Positions 1-6,937 of a stretch of 10,180 bases of DNA are shown here, piece by piece. Position 1 is the stretch's first letter, and every line of letters starts with the position of its first letter. The notes under the pieces were generated by a model. That model saw only the letters and a program-made list of their open reading frames with translations, was not told the origin of the DNA and searched no databases. The translations under genes and the position numbers were made by a program. The stretch lies in NCBI GenBank assembly GCA_026770615.1, contig MU631347.1, positions 318,694 to 328,873 on the forward strand, written 5' to 3'. Source of the DNA: Pavlovales sp. CCMP2436. Taxonomy: Eukaryota > Haptophyta > Pavlovophyceae > Pavlovales.

Positions 1-100
1 TCTAGCTCTCTCTCTCTCTAGCTGCCCTTCGACGCTTCACCGCGTCTCGGACTCCAATCCTCTCTTAGCTCGTGCTTGCGTTCAACACCGCTAGCCTCTC
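1..100 (+). repeat. Second copy of copia leader sequence, plus orientation
   Basis: Positions 41-92 match the reverse complement of 6914-6965, the leader just upstream of the copia gag ATG, with 47 of 52 bases identical by my hand alignment. Weaker similarity continues outward from about 20 to 41 (against about 6966-6990). The sequence that follows the leader here (from 93) does not resemble gag, so this is either a fragment of a related element in the opposite orientation or part of a non-autonomous derivative. Positions 5-19 are a CT-rich tract. Confidence 0.7.
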
Positions 101-250
101 GATAGCATCGCGACGCTGCGAGCGCGCACACTGCGGCGGCCGCAGGAAGCAGCATCGTCGTAGCCTTGGTAGCCTTGAGCGGCGTCTCCGCGTGCAGCCC
201 GCCGCCGCGCGCAGCAGCGCCCACCGTAGCGCGCGACGCACATCAACTTG
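101..250. repeat. GC-rich dispersed repeat, copy 1
   Basis: A roughly 150-bp segment starting gatagcatcgcgacgct and ending at cgcgacgcacatcaacttg. It recurs with few differences at 302-454. Both copies contain open frames on both strands, but I recognise no protein in them. The minus-strand reading has an Ala/Leu-rich stretch that recurs in the second copy only because the DNA repeats. Confidence 0.8.
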
Positions 251-301
251 AGGACCCGAGCGAGACGGGTGGTCGAGAGGTGCCAGCAAGTACCTCACGT
301 G

Positions 302-454
302 GATAGCATCGCGACGCTACGAGCGCGCACACTGCGGCGGTCGCAGGGAGCAGCATCGTCGTCGTAGCCTTGGTAGCCTTGAGCGGCGTCTCCGCGTGCG
401 GCCCACCGCCGCGCGCAGCAGCGCTCACCGCAGCGCGCGACGCACATCCACTTG
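302..454. repeat. GC-rich dispersed repeat, copy 2
   Basis: Direct copy of 101-250, with about 50 bp of unrelated sequence between the two. The main differences are single substitutions and one extra gtc triplet near 360. Part of this copy (about 340-401) is also present in inverted form at 527-588, so the region can fold into a long imperfect hairpin with a loop of about 125 nt. Confidence 0.8.
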
Positions 455-525
455 TATGGTATGCAGTTAAATTTGATATACGGTCGACGCAAAGCCAGGG
501 TTGTTGCAATTGTAATAAATATGAA

Positions 526-590
526 ACCGCACGGAGACGCCACTCAAGGCTACCAAGGCTACGAAGACGATGCTGCTCCCTGCGGTCGAC
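526..590. repeat. GC-rich dispersed repeat, partial inverted copy 3
   Basis: Reverse-complement match to about 340-401: the tract containing caaggctaccaaggctacga is the complement of tcgtagccttggtagccttg in copies 1 and 2. A 71-bp AT-richer stretch (455-525) separates copy 2 from this inverted piece. Nothing recognisable follows from 591 to 636. Confidence 0.8.
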
Positions 591-636
591 ATGGCAGGGC
601 TGCGGCGGACGAGGCGCGGCCGAGGCGGGGCGTGGG

Positions 637-767
637 GGCCAGTGCGCACACACTTACACCCTTTGGTGTGAGTGCTAGTGCATGAGGGTTTGGGTCGATC
701 GCTCGACCTCAGCCTGACGTCGACCAAGCCAGTCACTGAACAACACGTGTTGACCTATGCTGACTCG

Positions 768-809
<42 letters not shown>

Positions 810-814
810 CAGTG
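637..814. mobile_element. SINE-like retroposon A with AT tail and 8-bp TSD
   Basis: The insertion spans 645-806 and ends in (AT)18 at 771-806. It is flanked by perfect 8-bp direct repeats GGCCAGTG at 637-644 and 807-814, which I read as target-site duplications. Its 3' half (714-780) is shared with a second insertion at 7921-8072, which has its own different target duplication. The shared core contains TGACGTCGACCAAG, then a CAACACGTGTTG palindrome (741-752), then the TA-rich tail. There are no terminal inverted repeats, which argues against a DNA transposon; a simple-sequence 3' tail with a TSD fits retroposition. No convincing pol III A and B boxes were seen. Confidence 0.6.
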
Positions 815-1029
815 TGGGCTTCCCTGTAAAAGGGTTACAGGACTGACACTGCAAATCTCTTAAATTTCAAACCTAGGTTTGGTCCAGGGCCACTATGTGA
901 CAAGAGTGACAAGGGGGGTGTGACAAAGAGGGGGGCGAGGGCCTTTTGGCGGGAGATTTGAACTGGCGGCGGGGCGTCGGGGGCGTTGGCGGGCGTCGGG
1001 CGGGCGGCGGGGGCCAGTCAAAATTCTAG
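815..1029. other. Non-coding G-rich intergenic stretch
   Basis: No gene seen. It contains a perfect 14-bp palindrome caaacctaggtttg (868-881), three gtgacaa(a/g) motifs at about 896-930, and a strongly G-rich plus strand at 914-932 and 964-1013 with many runs of three or more G, which could form G-quadruplexes. Confidence 0.6.
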
Positions 1030-1125
1030 GATTCTCAATATAAAAGTACATGATTTAAAATTTGACGCAAATATCTATACTGGTATCAGAACAGCTGACG
1101 GTCCGGTACTGGGCCCGGTGCGAGG
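1030..1125. repeat. Diverged direct repeat, copy X (with PBS-like motif)
   Basis: Aligns by eye with 1549-1645: gattct followed by an A/T-rich stretch, then ttgacg, tactg, agctga-ggt-c-gtactg. Similarity is moderate (roughly two thirds of positions), so the copies are old. Positions 1081-1092 (tggtatcagaac) match 11 of 12 bases of the initiator-tRNA-Met primer binding site typical of copia elements, but copy Y lacks this motif and the preceding bases do not end in CA as an LTR should. Confidence 0.5.
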
Positions 1126-1174
1126 CGGACACTGGGCCGGCTGCGGATGGCTAGGCTAGGCGATGATGGGTATT

Positions 1175-1500
1175 GATGAAGGTTGGTGAAGGTTGGTGAA
1201 GGTTGGTGAAGGTTGAAACGAACCTTCACCATTTGTTCGCATACTAAGGGGCCTACTGCGGACCGCTCATTTTGGTGAAGGATAAAGGTTTTTCCCCCAA
1301 AAAAGAATTAGGATTTTTTTTTATCTGCGAGTACAGCGCCCCATAGGCCAGCGGGACGTCAATCGCCCACGAAATACTTTTCGGGCGAAAATTCTTCATC
1401 CTTCACCAAAATGAGCGGTCCGCAGTAGGCCCCTCAGTATGCGAACGAATGGTGAAGGTTCGTTTCAACCTTCACAACCTTCACCCAACCTTCACCATCC
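1175..1500. mobile_element. Foldback / MITE-like inverted-repeat element
   Basis: Long inverted repeats of about 107-113 bp, left arm 1175-1287 and right arm 1394-1500, enclose a unique 106-bp spacer. The arms are nearly identical through gcatactaaggggcctactgcg and its complement. The outer end of each arm is made of tandem ggtgaaggtt units (more units in the left arm). Each arm also holds its own small hairpin: ggtgaaggtt at 1205-1214 pairs with 1221-1230, and 1451-1460 pairs with aaccttcac at 1467-1475. No coding capacity, and no clear target-site duplication, so the exact ends are uncertain. Either a non-autonomous DNA transposon or a foldback repeat. Confidence 0.75.
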
Positions 1501-1548
1501 TCGGCGGGGCGGGGGAGGGCCGGCGGCCGCAATTTCGGCCGGAATTTA

Positions 1549-1645
1549 GATTCTAAATTTATAAAAATATGTATAATTTAGAATTGACGGGCGAAGCGCG
1601 TACTGCAACGGACAGAGCTGATGGTTCTGTACTGCGCGCGTGCAT
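1549..1645. repeat. Diverged direct repeat, copy Y
   Basis: Partner of 1030-1125, in the same orientation on the far side of the foldback element. Best-preserved part: agctgatggttctgtactg against agctgacggtccggtactg. From 1646 to 1779 I see no supported gene; a G-run lies at 1722-1730. Confidence 0.5.
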
Positions 1646-1779
1646 AAGGGGCAGTGTCGGCTGAGCGCTTGCAGAGTTTGCAGGGCTCGCAGAGGCTGGG
1701 CCGGGCCCGGGCAATAATTTGCGGGGGGGGGTCTTGGGCGGCCATCTTGCATCTTGGTCATGATGGCCATCTTGGGGTC

Positions 1780-2112
1780 TCAGTCGTGGTGGGCGGCGAG
1801 GTGGAGTGCCAGGTGCGCGTTGCTCTCGAGCTCGGTGCTCGTGCACGCAAGGCAGTGGTCGCTGTTGTAGAGGTGCGGGTTGGGGGGCGGGGAGCGGGCG
1901 AGCGCGCGCCTCTGCTTCTTGTAGATCGCGAGTGTGATCTCCGCATCCTCCTCTGCCGGCGTCTTGCGGGGCGGCTTGAGGGGGAGCTTGCCCGTCGAAC
2001 GGCGCGTGCAGTGCTCCTTGTCCGCTTTGACCGGGGTGACGGGCGGCGTGATGATGGTCTAGCTGTGCGCCGGGGAGGGGGGTGCGCGCGAGCCGCCGAG
2101 CGCCTCAGCCAT
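1780..2112 (-). pseudogene. Small Cys/His-motif reading frame interrupted by TAG
   Basis: An ATG at 2112-2110 opens a 110-codon frame ending at TGA 1782-1780, with one in-frame TAG at 2061-2059 (codon 18). After the TAG the composition is protein-like: a basic, Pro/Lys-rich part, then an acidic-to-basic helix-like segment (AEEDAEITLAIYKKQRR). The end reads CLACTSTELESNAHLALH, then LAAHH, giving Cys-x2-Cys-x9-His-x3-His, a possible zinc-binding arrangement. I do not recognise the family. It follows the AAKEQ-repeat frame by only about 10 bases in a different register, so the two may be one gene split by an indel or intron. It could also be the 3' end of the copia element or captured host sequence. 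Confidence 0.35.
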
Positions 2113-2122
2113 GACTAGGAGA

Positions 2123-2578
2123 TCAGGGAGGGGGAGGAGGGGGGCGGGGGGGGGGCGTGTTGATTGCGACCAGGTCGGGCGTCAGCTCGTACAGTTCGGC
2201 GTCGATGCAGTAGTCGTCGATCGCCTGCGCGCAAAGGGCGTCGGCCGCCTGCTGCTCCTGCTCCTTGGCCGCCTGCTCCTTGGCCGCCTGCTCCTTGGCC
2301 GCCTGCTCCTTGGCCGCCTGCTCCTTGGCCGCCTGCTTTTTGGCCGCCTGCTCGTCGGCCTCCTCGGCCGCCTTGGCGACGTGGAATATGTCGCGAAGGG
2401 TGTCGAGCGAGTCGAGTGTCTCTGTGGCCGCGGAGAGGAAGGTCACGGCGGTCTCGAGGAGGGCGCGCTCGTACGAGCACGTGGCGCACATGCAGGTCGG
2501 CAGGTCGGCGCCGTCGACGGGCATGGGCAGCCCGACGATCGTGAAGAGGTCCGCGAGGAGGGGGGTGTCGGTGGGCAT
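2123..2578 (-). CDS. Unrecognised protein with CxxC motif and AAKEQ repeat
   Basis: A 151-codon frame, ATG at 2578-2576 to TGA 2125-2123. Residues about 29-32 are CATC within a TCMCATC cluster. Next comes a helical, leucine-spaced stretch (about 36-65), then about six copies of the five-residue unit AAKEQ, an acidic Cys/Tyr-containing segment, and a proline-rich end matching the G-rich tract on the other strand. The charged Ala/Glu/Lys repeat should form a long helix or coiled coil. The frame is the same as that of the truncated RT piece upstream, separated only by TGA 2605-2603 and eight codons, so it may be a readthrough extension, a fusion left by a deletion, or an independent gene. Nothing like it is usual in copia pol, where RNase H would be expected. 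Function unknown. Confidence 0.5.
   Translation of the reverse strand: MPTDTPLLADLFTIVGLPMPVDGADLPTCMCATCSYERALLETAVTFLSAATETLDSLDTLRDIFHVAKAAEEADEQAAKKQAAKEQAAKEQAAKEQAAKEQAAKEQEQQAADALCAQAIDDYCIDAELYELTPDLVAINTPPPRPPPPPP
2259..2351 (-). repeat. 15-bp in-frame tandem repeat (AAKEQ units)
   Basis: About six tandem copies of the plus-strand unit ctgctccttggccgc, the last two diverged. The period is a multiple of three, so copy-number change keeps the reading frame. Confidence 0.9.
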
Positions 2579-2602
2579 GCTTGATTGGCTCGGCGGAGTT
2601 TG

Positions 2603-2760
2603 TCACGGGTTCCGCAAAGCGTCGCAGACCTTGGGGTTGCCGGAGAAGTCGGCGATGAGCAAGTCGTCGACGTAGATGCCGAGAGACAGATCGCCGTCGT
2701 CGTGGTGCATGGAGTAGATGCACGGGTCCTGCCGGGACTGAATGAAGCCGTAGTCCCTCG
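2603..2760 (-). pseudogene. pol: Copia reverse transcriptase, shifted-frame end with YVDD
   Basis: Continues the RT domain in the +1 frame relative to the main pol frame. Readable motifs are YGFIQSRQDPCIYS, then GIYVDDLLIAD with the catalytic YVDD box at about 2674-2663, then GNPKVCDALRNP and TGA (2605-2603). Between the conserved GLKQSGRNW in the upstream frame and this segment only about five residues remain where copia RTs have about a dozen, so a deletion of roughly 8-10 codons with a frame change is the likely lesion. The frame stays open upstream to 2860, but that part is out-of-frame noise. The missing thumb and RNase H mean no working RT can come from this copy. Confidence 0.85.
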
Positions 2761-5198
2761 CGCCAGTTGCGTCCCGACTGCTTGAGGCCGTAGAGGGACT
2801 TGCGCAGCTTGAGGACAATGTCGCCCTTGGTCTTGACCTTGTAGGCGAAGGGCACGTCAATGTAGATGGCCTCCTCGAGCGGTGCGTTAAGGTAGGCCGT
2901 CTTGAAGTCGAGGTGGAAGAGGCGGGCGTCGCGAGCTGCTGCGAGCGAGATGATGAGCTTGGCCGAGTCGTAGCGGAGAACCGAGCTGAAGGTCTCGTCG
3001 TAGTCGACTCCCCAGCGCTGCTGGTAGCCCTTGGCGATGCAGCGCGCCTTGTACTTGTCGATCGACCCGTCGGATTTGCGTTTGACGTTGAGGACGAGGC
3101 CGGTCTTGAGCACGCGCATGCCGGGGCACCGAGGGGTCTCTACCCAGGTGCCGGTCGAGTCGATGGAAGTGTACTCGGACTGGATGGCGGCGTGCCAGTT
3201 GGCGGAGTTGTCGCCAGCCATTGCTTGCTTGAGCGTCGGCTGGTCCGACTCGGCGATCAGAGCGAGAAGAGAGAACACGTGCTGGTTTGGGTCCTTCTTG
3301 GGCAGCGTCGTCGTGGCCGAGTGGAGGATGCGCGTCAATGAGCGAGATGTTGAAGTCGGTGGCTGGTCGTCGTCGTCCCCCCCCTCAGCCGAGATCGTGT
3401 CGAGATCGTCGAGCAAGATGGACTCGAGCGCAGGTCCATCTGGCGGCCAATCGCCACTCGGCGTTGCCACATTGACGAGCGGCGTGTGAGTGCGCGTGGC
3501 GATGCGATTGATGACAGAGCTCTCGTCGACGCGAACATGCCGGCTGACCACGAGTTTACCGGAGGGGTAGAGGCGGATGATCGCGGCGTTGGTGTAGCGG
3601 GTGAGTGAACCCAAGGGCGCATTGATCATGTGGCCGCCATCTCCGAAGCCGACAAGGACGCCGTAGGAGGAGCGCGGGTCGAGCTTGAACTTGTGGTCGT
3701 GCGTGTCGACGGCCCATGCGTCAGAGCCGAAGGCGCGGAGGTGCGAGAGGTCGGGCCGGCGGCAGAGAATATGCTGGTAGGGCGTGAGGACGTGCGACGA
3801 GAGTGAGACAAGCCGGTTGCGAATGTACACGGCGTGGTTGAAGGCGTGCTCGGCATAGCTGTCTGGGAGCCCGGCTTGAGCGAGTAGAGCGCGAGCGTCG
3901 CGCGTGATCGTCCCAAAGTAGCGTTCAGAGTGCGCGTTGAGCTCAGGTGTGCGGGCAGGCGTGATCTCGGAGCCGCCGATGCCGTTGTCACGCAGGATGT
4001 TGTTCCAGCGCGAATCGTCAAATTCTTTGGCGCCGTCGAGTCGAAACTGCCGGATGAGGCAGCCGAAGGAGACCGTGTAGTGCTGGATGTACTCGAGGAA
4101 CTTGATGAGAAAGTCGGGCGCCTGCGAGCGGTTCTTGAGGCGGTAGATCCAGCCGTAGTTGGACTTCTGCTCGAGGAAAAGGATAAAGTAGTAGCCCATC
4201 TCGGGATCGTCCGTACGGAAGGACTCTAGAGAGTTGATGGGGCCGATGATGTCGACGGAGACGGTGTCGAAGACCTGGCCTGGTTGGTGCCGAGCGTTGC
4301 CGAAGGGGAGCTTGGTCGCCTTCCCCTCAGCGCATGCTGGGCAGATCTGCTTGAGGCGGCGTGTCGTCAGGAGACCGTCCGTGGCGTTGATCGTCAAGTT
4401 GATCGTGTGTGCCGAAGCATGTCCAAGGCGAGCGTGTACAATGCGCGTGTCCGTCGCCATAGCAGTGGGGCCGTCGTCGAGAGGAAGTAGGCGGGCGGCT
4501 GCGCTTGCCGAGCACTCTGAGCAAGTCTCTGAGTCTGCGTGGCCCATCTGCACGGTTGCCATCGGCGGGTCTGGTCCGATGGCGATGGGGGCGACGAGAA
4601 CATCATCTGGCATCGCCTTGAAGGCGGAGAGCGCGATGCACATGTTCTTCAGTTTGATGATGCCCTGCGCCGTGATCAAGTAGTGGCCCTTCTGGAGGTC
4701 GAGGAAGAGGCCGTTGATGTTGATTTTGGACGGTCGAGACAGGTTGATGAGGTCGGCGTTCCATTGCGAGAGTAATTCGAACTCATTGAAGATCATGACC
4801 TTGATGTCGTCAGTGACGTGGAAGTTCTTGAGCATCGCGATCGCCAGCGTGTTGTCAATCGTGCGGCAGGCGAGGTGCAGTGTTCCGGCGTACTTGCACT
4901 TGATGATCCCAGCGTTAGCAGCTGATGCCTGCGTGATCGTGGCGACAACGTCAGTCAGGAATGGAAGGAAGTCCATCGGGCCGACATGGAGCTTGGACCC
5001 AGAGTCGCACAAGCCGTTGCCGCCCATCTGCGCGATGTGGCCGCTGTAGCCCTTGCCGAACATACTCTTCACCTTAGAGATCTCGGCCGGGATGGTGATC
5101 TTCGCCAAGCCAGACGTGGCGGCTGGCGCGTCGATAGTAAAGACGTTGACGATAGCCTTGTGCGGCTTGGCCGAGAGCAGGTAGGTCGAGGCGAGGGA
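2760..5198 (-). pseudogene. pol: Copia pol: protease, integrase and N-terminal RT
   Basis: The frame is open from just after TAA 5201-5199. Numbering from the TTG codon at 5108, the protease active site is CDSG at residues 34-37. The pre-integrase zinc motif is H225, H230, C256, C259. The integrase triad is D286 (SVDIIGP), D358 (RLDGAKEF) and E395 (AHSERYFG). RT starts near NWHAAIQSEY (637), with the first catalytic Asp in FHLDFKTAYLNA (D734) and YGLKQSGRNW at 773-782. After W782 the frame is lost; it stays formally open to 2115 but reads Arg/Gly-rich nonsense. The TTG is not a real start: protein-like sequence continues upstream (VNVFTIDAPAATSG), as expected for a Gag-Pol polyprotein. Catalytic residues of protease and integrase are all present, so decay is recent or partial. 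Confidence 0.92.
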
Positions 5199-5296
5199 TT
5201 AGATCGCGACGAGCAGCGCAACGAGCAGCGAGAGCTTGGCCAGGCTGAAAAGCATGAAGGTCTTGGAAGCTGGTTTGGCGTCGGAAAGGGACACAA

Positions 5297-5530
5297 ACGG
5301 GTTGGCGTCGGCGATGGACACGGATGGGTTGTCGTCGGCGTAGGACACGGACGGGTTGGCGTCGGCGATGGACACGGATGGGTTGTCGTCAGCGTAGGAC
5401 ACGGACGAGTTGGCGTCGGCGATGGACACAGACGGGTTGTAGTCGGTGTAGGACGAAGGCACGGACGGGTTGTAGTCGGATTAGGACGAAGGCACGGACG
5501 GGTTGTAGTCGGCGTAGGACGAAGGCACAG
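5297..5530 (-). repeat. 27-bp and 33-bp in-frame tandem repeats
   Basis: Five 27-bp units (5297-5431) alternate between two sub-types (gttggcgtcggcgatggac and gttgtcgtcggcgtaggac). Three 33-bp units (5432-5530) follow, carrying an added gaaggc. All periods are multiples of three and preserve the frame. Confidence 0.92.
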
Positions 5531-5534
5531 GCTC

Positions 5535-5708
5535 GTCGTAGTAGTACGAATCGAACTTGGGCTTGGCCACCGCCGAGAGGTCGAGCGGCTTGAGGGCGTA
5601 GGAGTCCACCGCGATGACGCGGTCGTAGTAGTACGAATCGAACTTGAGCTTGGCCGCCGCCGAGAGGACGAGCGGCTCGAGGTCGTAGGAGTCCGCCGGG
5701 ATGATGGT
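5535..5708 (-). repeat. 87-bp tandem duplication in the linker
   Basis: Two adjacent copies, 5535-5621 and 5622-5708, each containing gtagtagtacgaatcgaact. The 29-codon period keeps the reading frame and duplicates the KFDSYYYD-containing module. Confidence 0.9.
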
Positions 5709-5885
5709 CACCATGCGCGCGTTGTGAATGGACGGGCCCGTGTTGATCGCGAAGACGCCCTTGAAGGGAGCGAAGTAGGGGTCGCGCGCGACCTGCACGA
5801 TGTTGACCGTCTTCTTGTGCGCGGGCTGCGTGACGTCGGAGCCGTTGTAAGTCGACTGCGGGCGCGGCATGACAAAGTTGGGGCA

Positions 5886-6902
5886 CTAGCGCGGATCGAG
5901 TTCGGAAGGGAGGTCACGCACGCGGCACTGGTAGCAGCTTGGCTTACGGGGAGCGATGAGCGTGTTATCGCCCCCGCCGCGGCCGCGCAAGCTTGCGTGG
6001 CTGCCGCGCGCGCCGTTGTTGCCACGCGCGCCGCGGCCGACGCGCGCGCCTCCGCGGCCGCGCGTGTCCTGGCTGGAGCTGCGCGCGTCTGTGCCGGCGC
6101 CGATGTAGCTCACGCGCTGGTTGAGGCGCGTGTCGGAGATGCCGGGGCCGTTGACGAGAGTGATCGAGTTGAGGCTCTCGCGGAGGCTGAGAAGCACGTC
6201 GATGGCAGGCTTCGTCGTGTTGTTGGGGTCGTTGATGGTCGACTGAACGAGTGCAGCAAACTCCTGGCCGAGTCCCATGAGCGAGATCAGCAGGAAGATG
6301 TCCTCTGGCTTGATCTTGAGGTGGGCGATGGAGTTAAAGGCGCGCTGCAAGCGATCGAGCCACTGTAGCGGTGTCTCGTGCGCCTGGCGCGCGAGCGAGA
6401 TGAAGTTGAGCATGCACGCCGCGCGAGACGTTCCAGACATCCCGAGGCAGTGCGACTGCAGGCAGCCGAAGAATCCAGAGAAGCTGATGACGCCGCCAAC
6501 TTTGGTCGCATAGGCCTTGTGCATCACCGCGCTGAGGATGGTCGGGGTGATGGCCTGCGTGAAGTAGTCCATGGTCTTGGCCTGGGACAGCAGGCGCTTC
6601 TGGTAGTCCTTAAGCGCTTTCTGGCACAGTGGGTCGAGCTCGGCCTTCGAGTAGAGCGGCTTGTAAGCGTCGTCGACACCGTCGGGGTCGGGGTATTCGA
6701 GCGGCACGACAACGGGGTCTCCATCCAGGATGTCCCCAGGCGGGGGCACAGTGAAGACGAAGCCGAGGTCAATCTTGTCGTCCGATTGCAGGATCATCAT
6801 GAGCATCGTGAGCCAGATCGGAAACATCTGCACGTCCTTGAGGGTGCAGTGCTGCATGCGGCGGGAAGTGCCGCTGGACTCGGAGCCTTGGAGGTCCACC
6901 AT
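5886..6902 (-). CDS. gag: Copia Gag-like protein
   Basis: 338 codons from ATG 6902-6900 to TAG 5888-5886. The body (about residues 60-260) is helical and resembles copia-type Gag, with an LARQAHETPLQWLDRLQRAF stretch followed by NSIAHLKIKPEDIFLLISLM. Residues about 275-310 are Arg/Gly-rich (RGRGGARVGRGARGNNGARG), typical of a nucleocapsid that binds RNA. A knuckle starts CYQC near the end, but the expected His and later Cys are replaced (CYQCRVRDLPSELDPR), with another Cys just past the TAG, so the CCHC zinc knuckle is degenerate. The frame continues into linker and pol after the stop. Its leader (6903-6965) is the sequence duplicated at 41-92. The protein would package element RNA in a cytoplasmic particle. 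Confidence 0.85.
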   Translation of the reverse strand: MVDLQGSESSGTSRRMQHCTLKDVQMFPIWLTMLMMILQSDDKIDLGFVFTVPPPGDILDGDPVVVPLEYPDPDGVDDAYKPLYSKAELDPLCQKALKDYQKRLLSQAKTMDYFTQAITPTILSAVMHKAYATKVGGVISFSGFFGCLQSHCLGMSGTSRAACMLNFISLARQAHETPLQWLDRLQRAFNSIAHLKIKPEDIFLLISLMGLGQEFAALVQSTINDPNNTTKPAIDVLLSLRESLNSITLVNGPGISDTRLNQRVSYIGAGTDARSSSQDTRGRGGARVGRGARGNNGARGSHASLRGRGGGDNTLIAPRKPSCYQCRVRDLPSELDPR

Positions 6903-6937
6903 ATTGAGCGGCGAGCGGTGTTGAACGCAAGCACTAG

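Larger units (their letters stand above)
5199..5885 (-). pseudogene. Repeat-rich linker between Gag and protease
   Basis: Same frame as gag and pol. It begins CPNFVMPRPQSTYNG right after the gag TAG and ends at TAA 5201-5199, with another TAA at 5483-5481. In order it has a unique segment (5885 to about 5709), two 29-residue units rich in Tyr (KFDSYYYD), then 11- and 9-residue units of the type YADDNPSVSIADANPSV. It closes with a hydrophobic stretch (about 5262-5202: FMLFSLAKLSLLVALLVAI) long enough for one membrane span. The internal TAA arises within one repeat unit where sister units read YAD, so it is a point-mutation-type lesion. Copia polyproteins usually pass from zinc knuckle to protease with a much shorter linker, so this is unusual. 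Function unknown. Confidence 0.75.

Noticed and set aside
1081..1092. Firm call of a second copia 5' LTR ending here
   Set aside because: Only the PBS-like motif supports it; no CA end, no matching LTR partner, and the diverged repeat copy lacks it. Kept only as a low-interest finding.
1654..2118. 154-codon plus-strand open frame
   Set aside because: Val/Arg/Gly-rich composition typical of GC-rich antisense noise, opposite the Cys/His-motif frame.
2111..2584. Plus-strand frame with leucine/glycine-arginine repeats
   Set aside because: Complement of the AAKEQ array; the other strand has more protein-like unique flanks and continues the RT frame.
5297..5530. CRISPR-like array
   Set aside because: Repeat units are directly adjacent with no unique spacers, and they keep a protein reading frame.
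4986..6368. 460-codon plus-strand open frame rich in Val, Gly, Arg and His
   Set aside because: It is antisense to gag, linker and pol, which have clear domain motifs. Its internal repeats are the linker tandem repeats read backwards.
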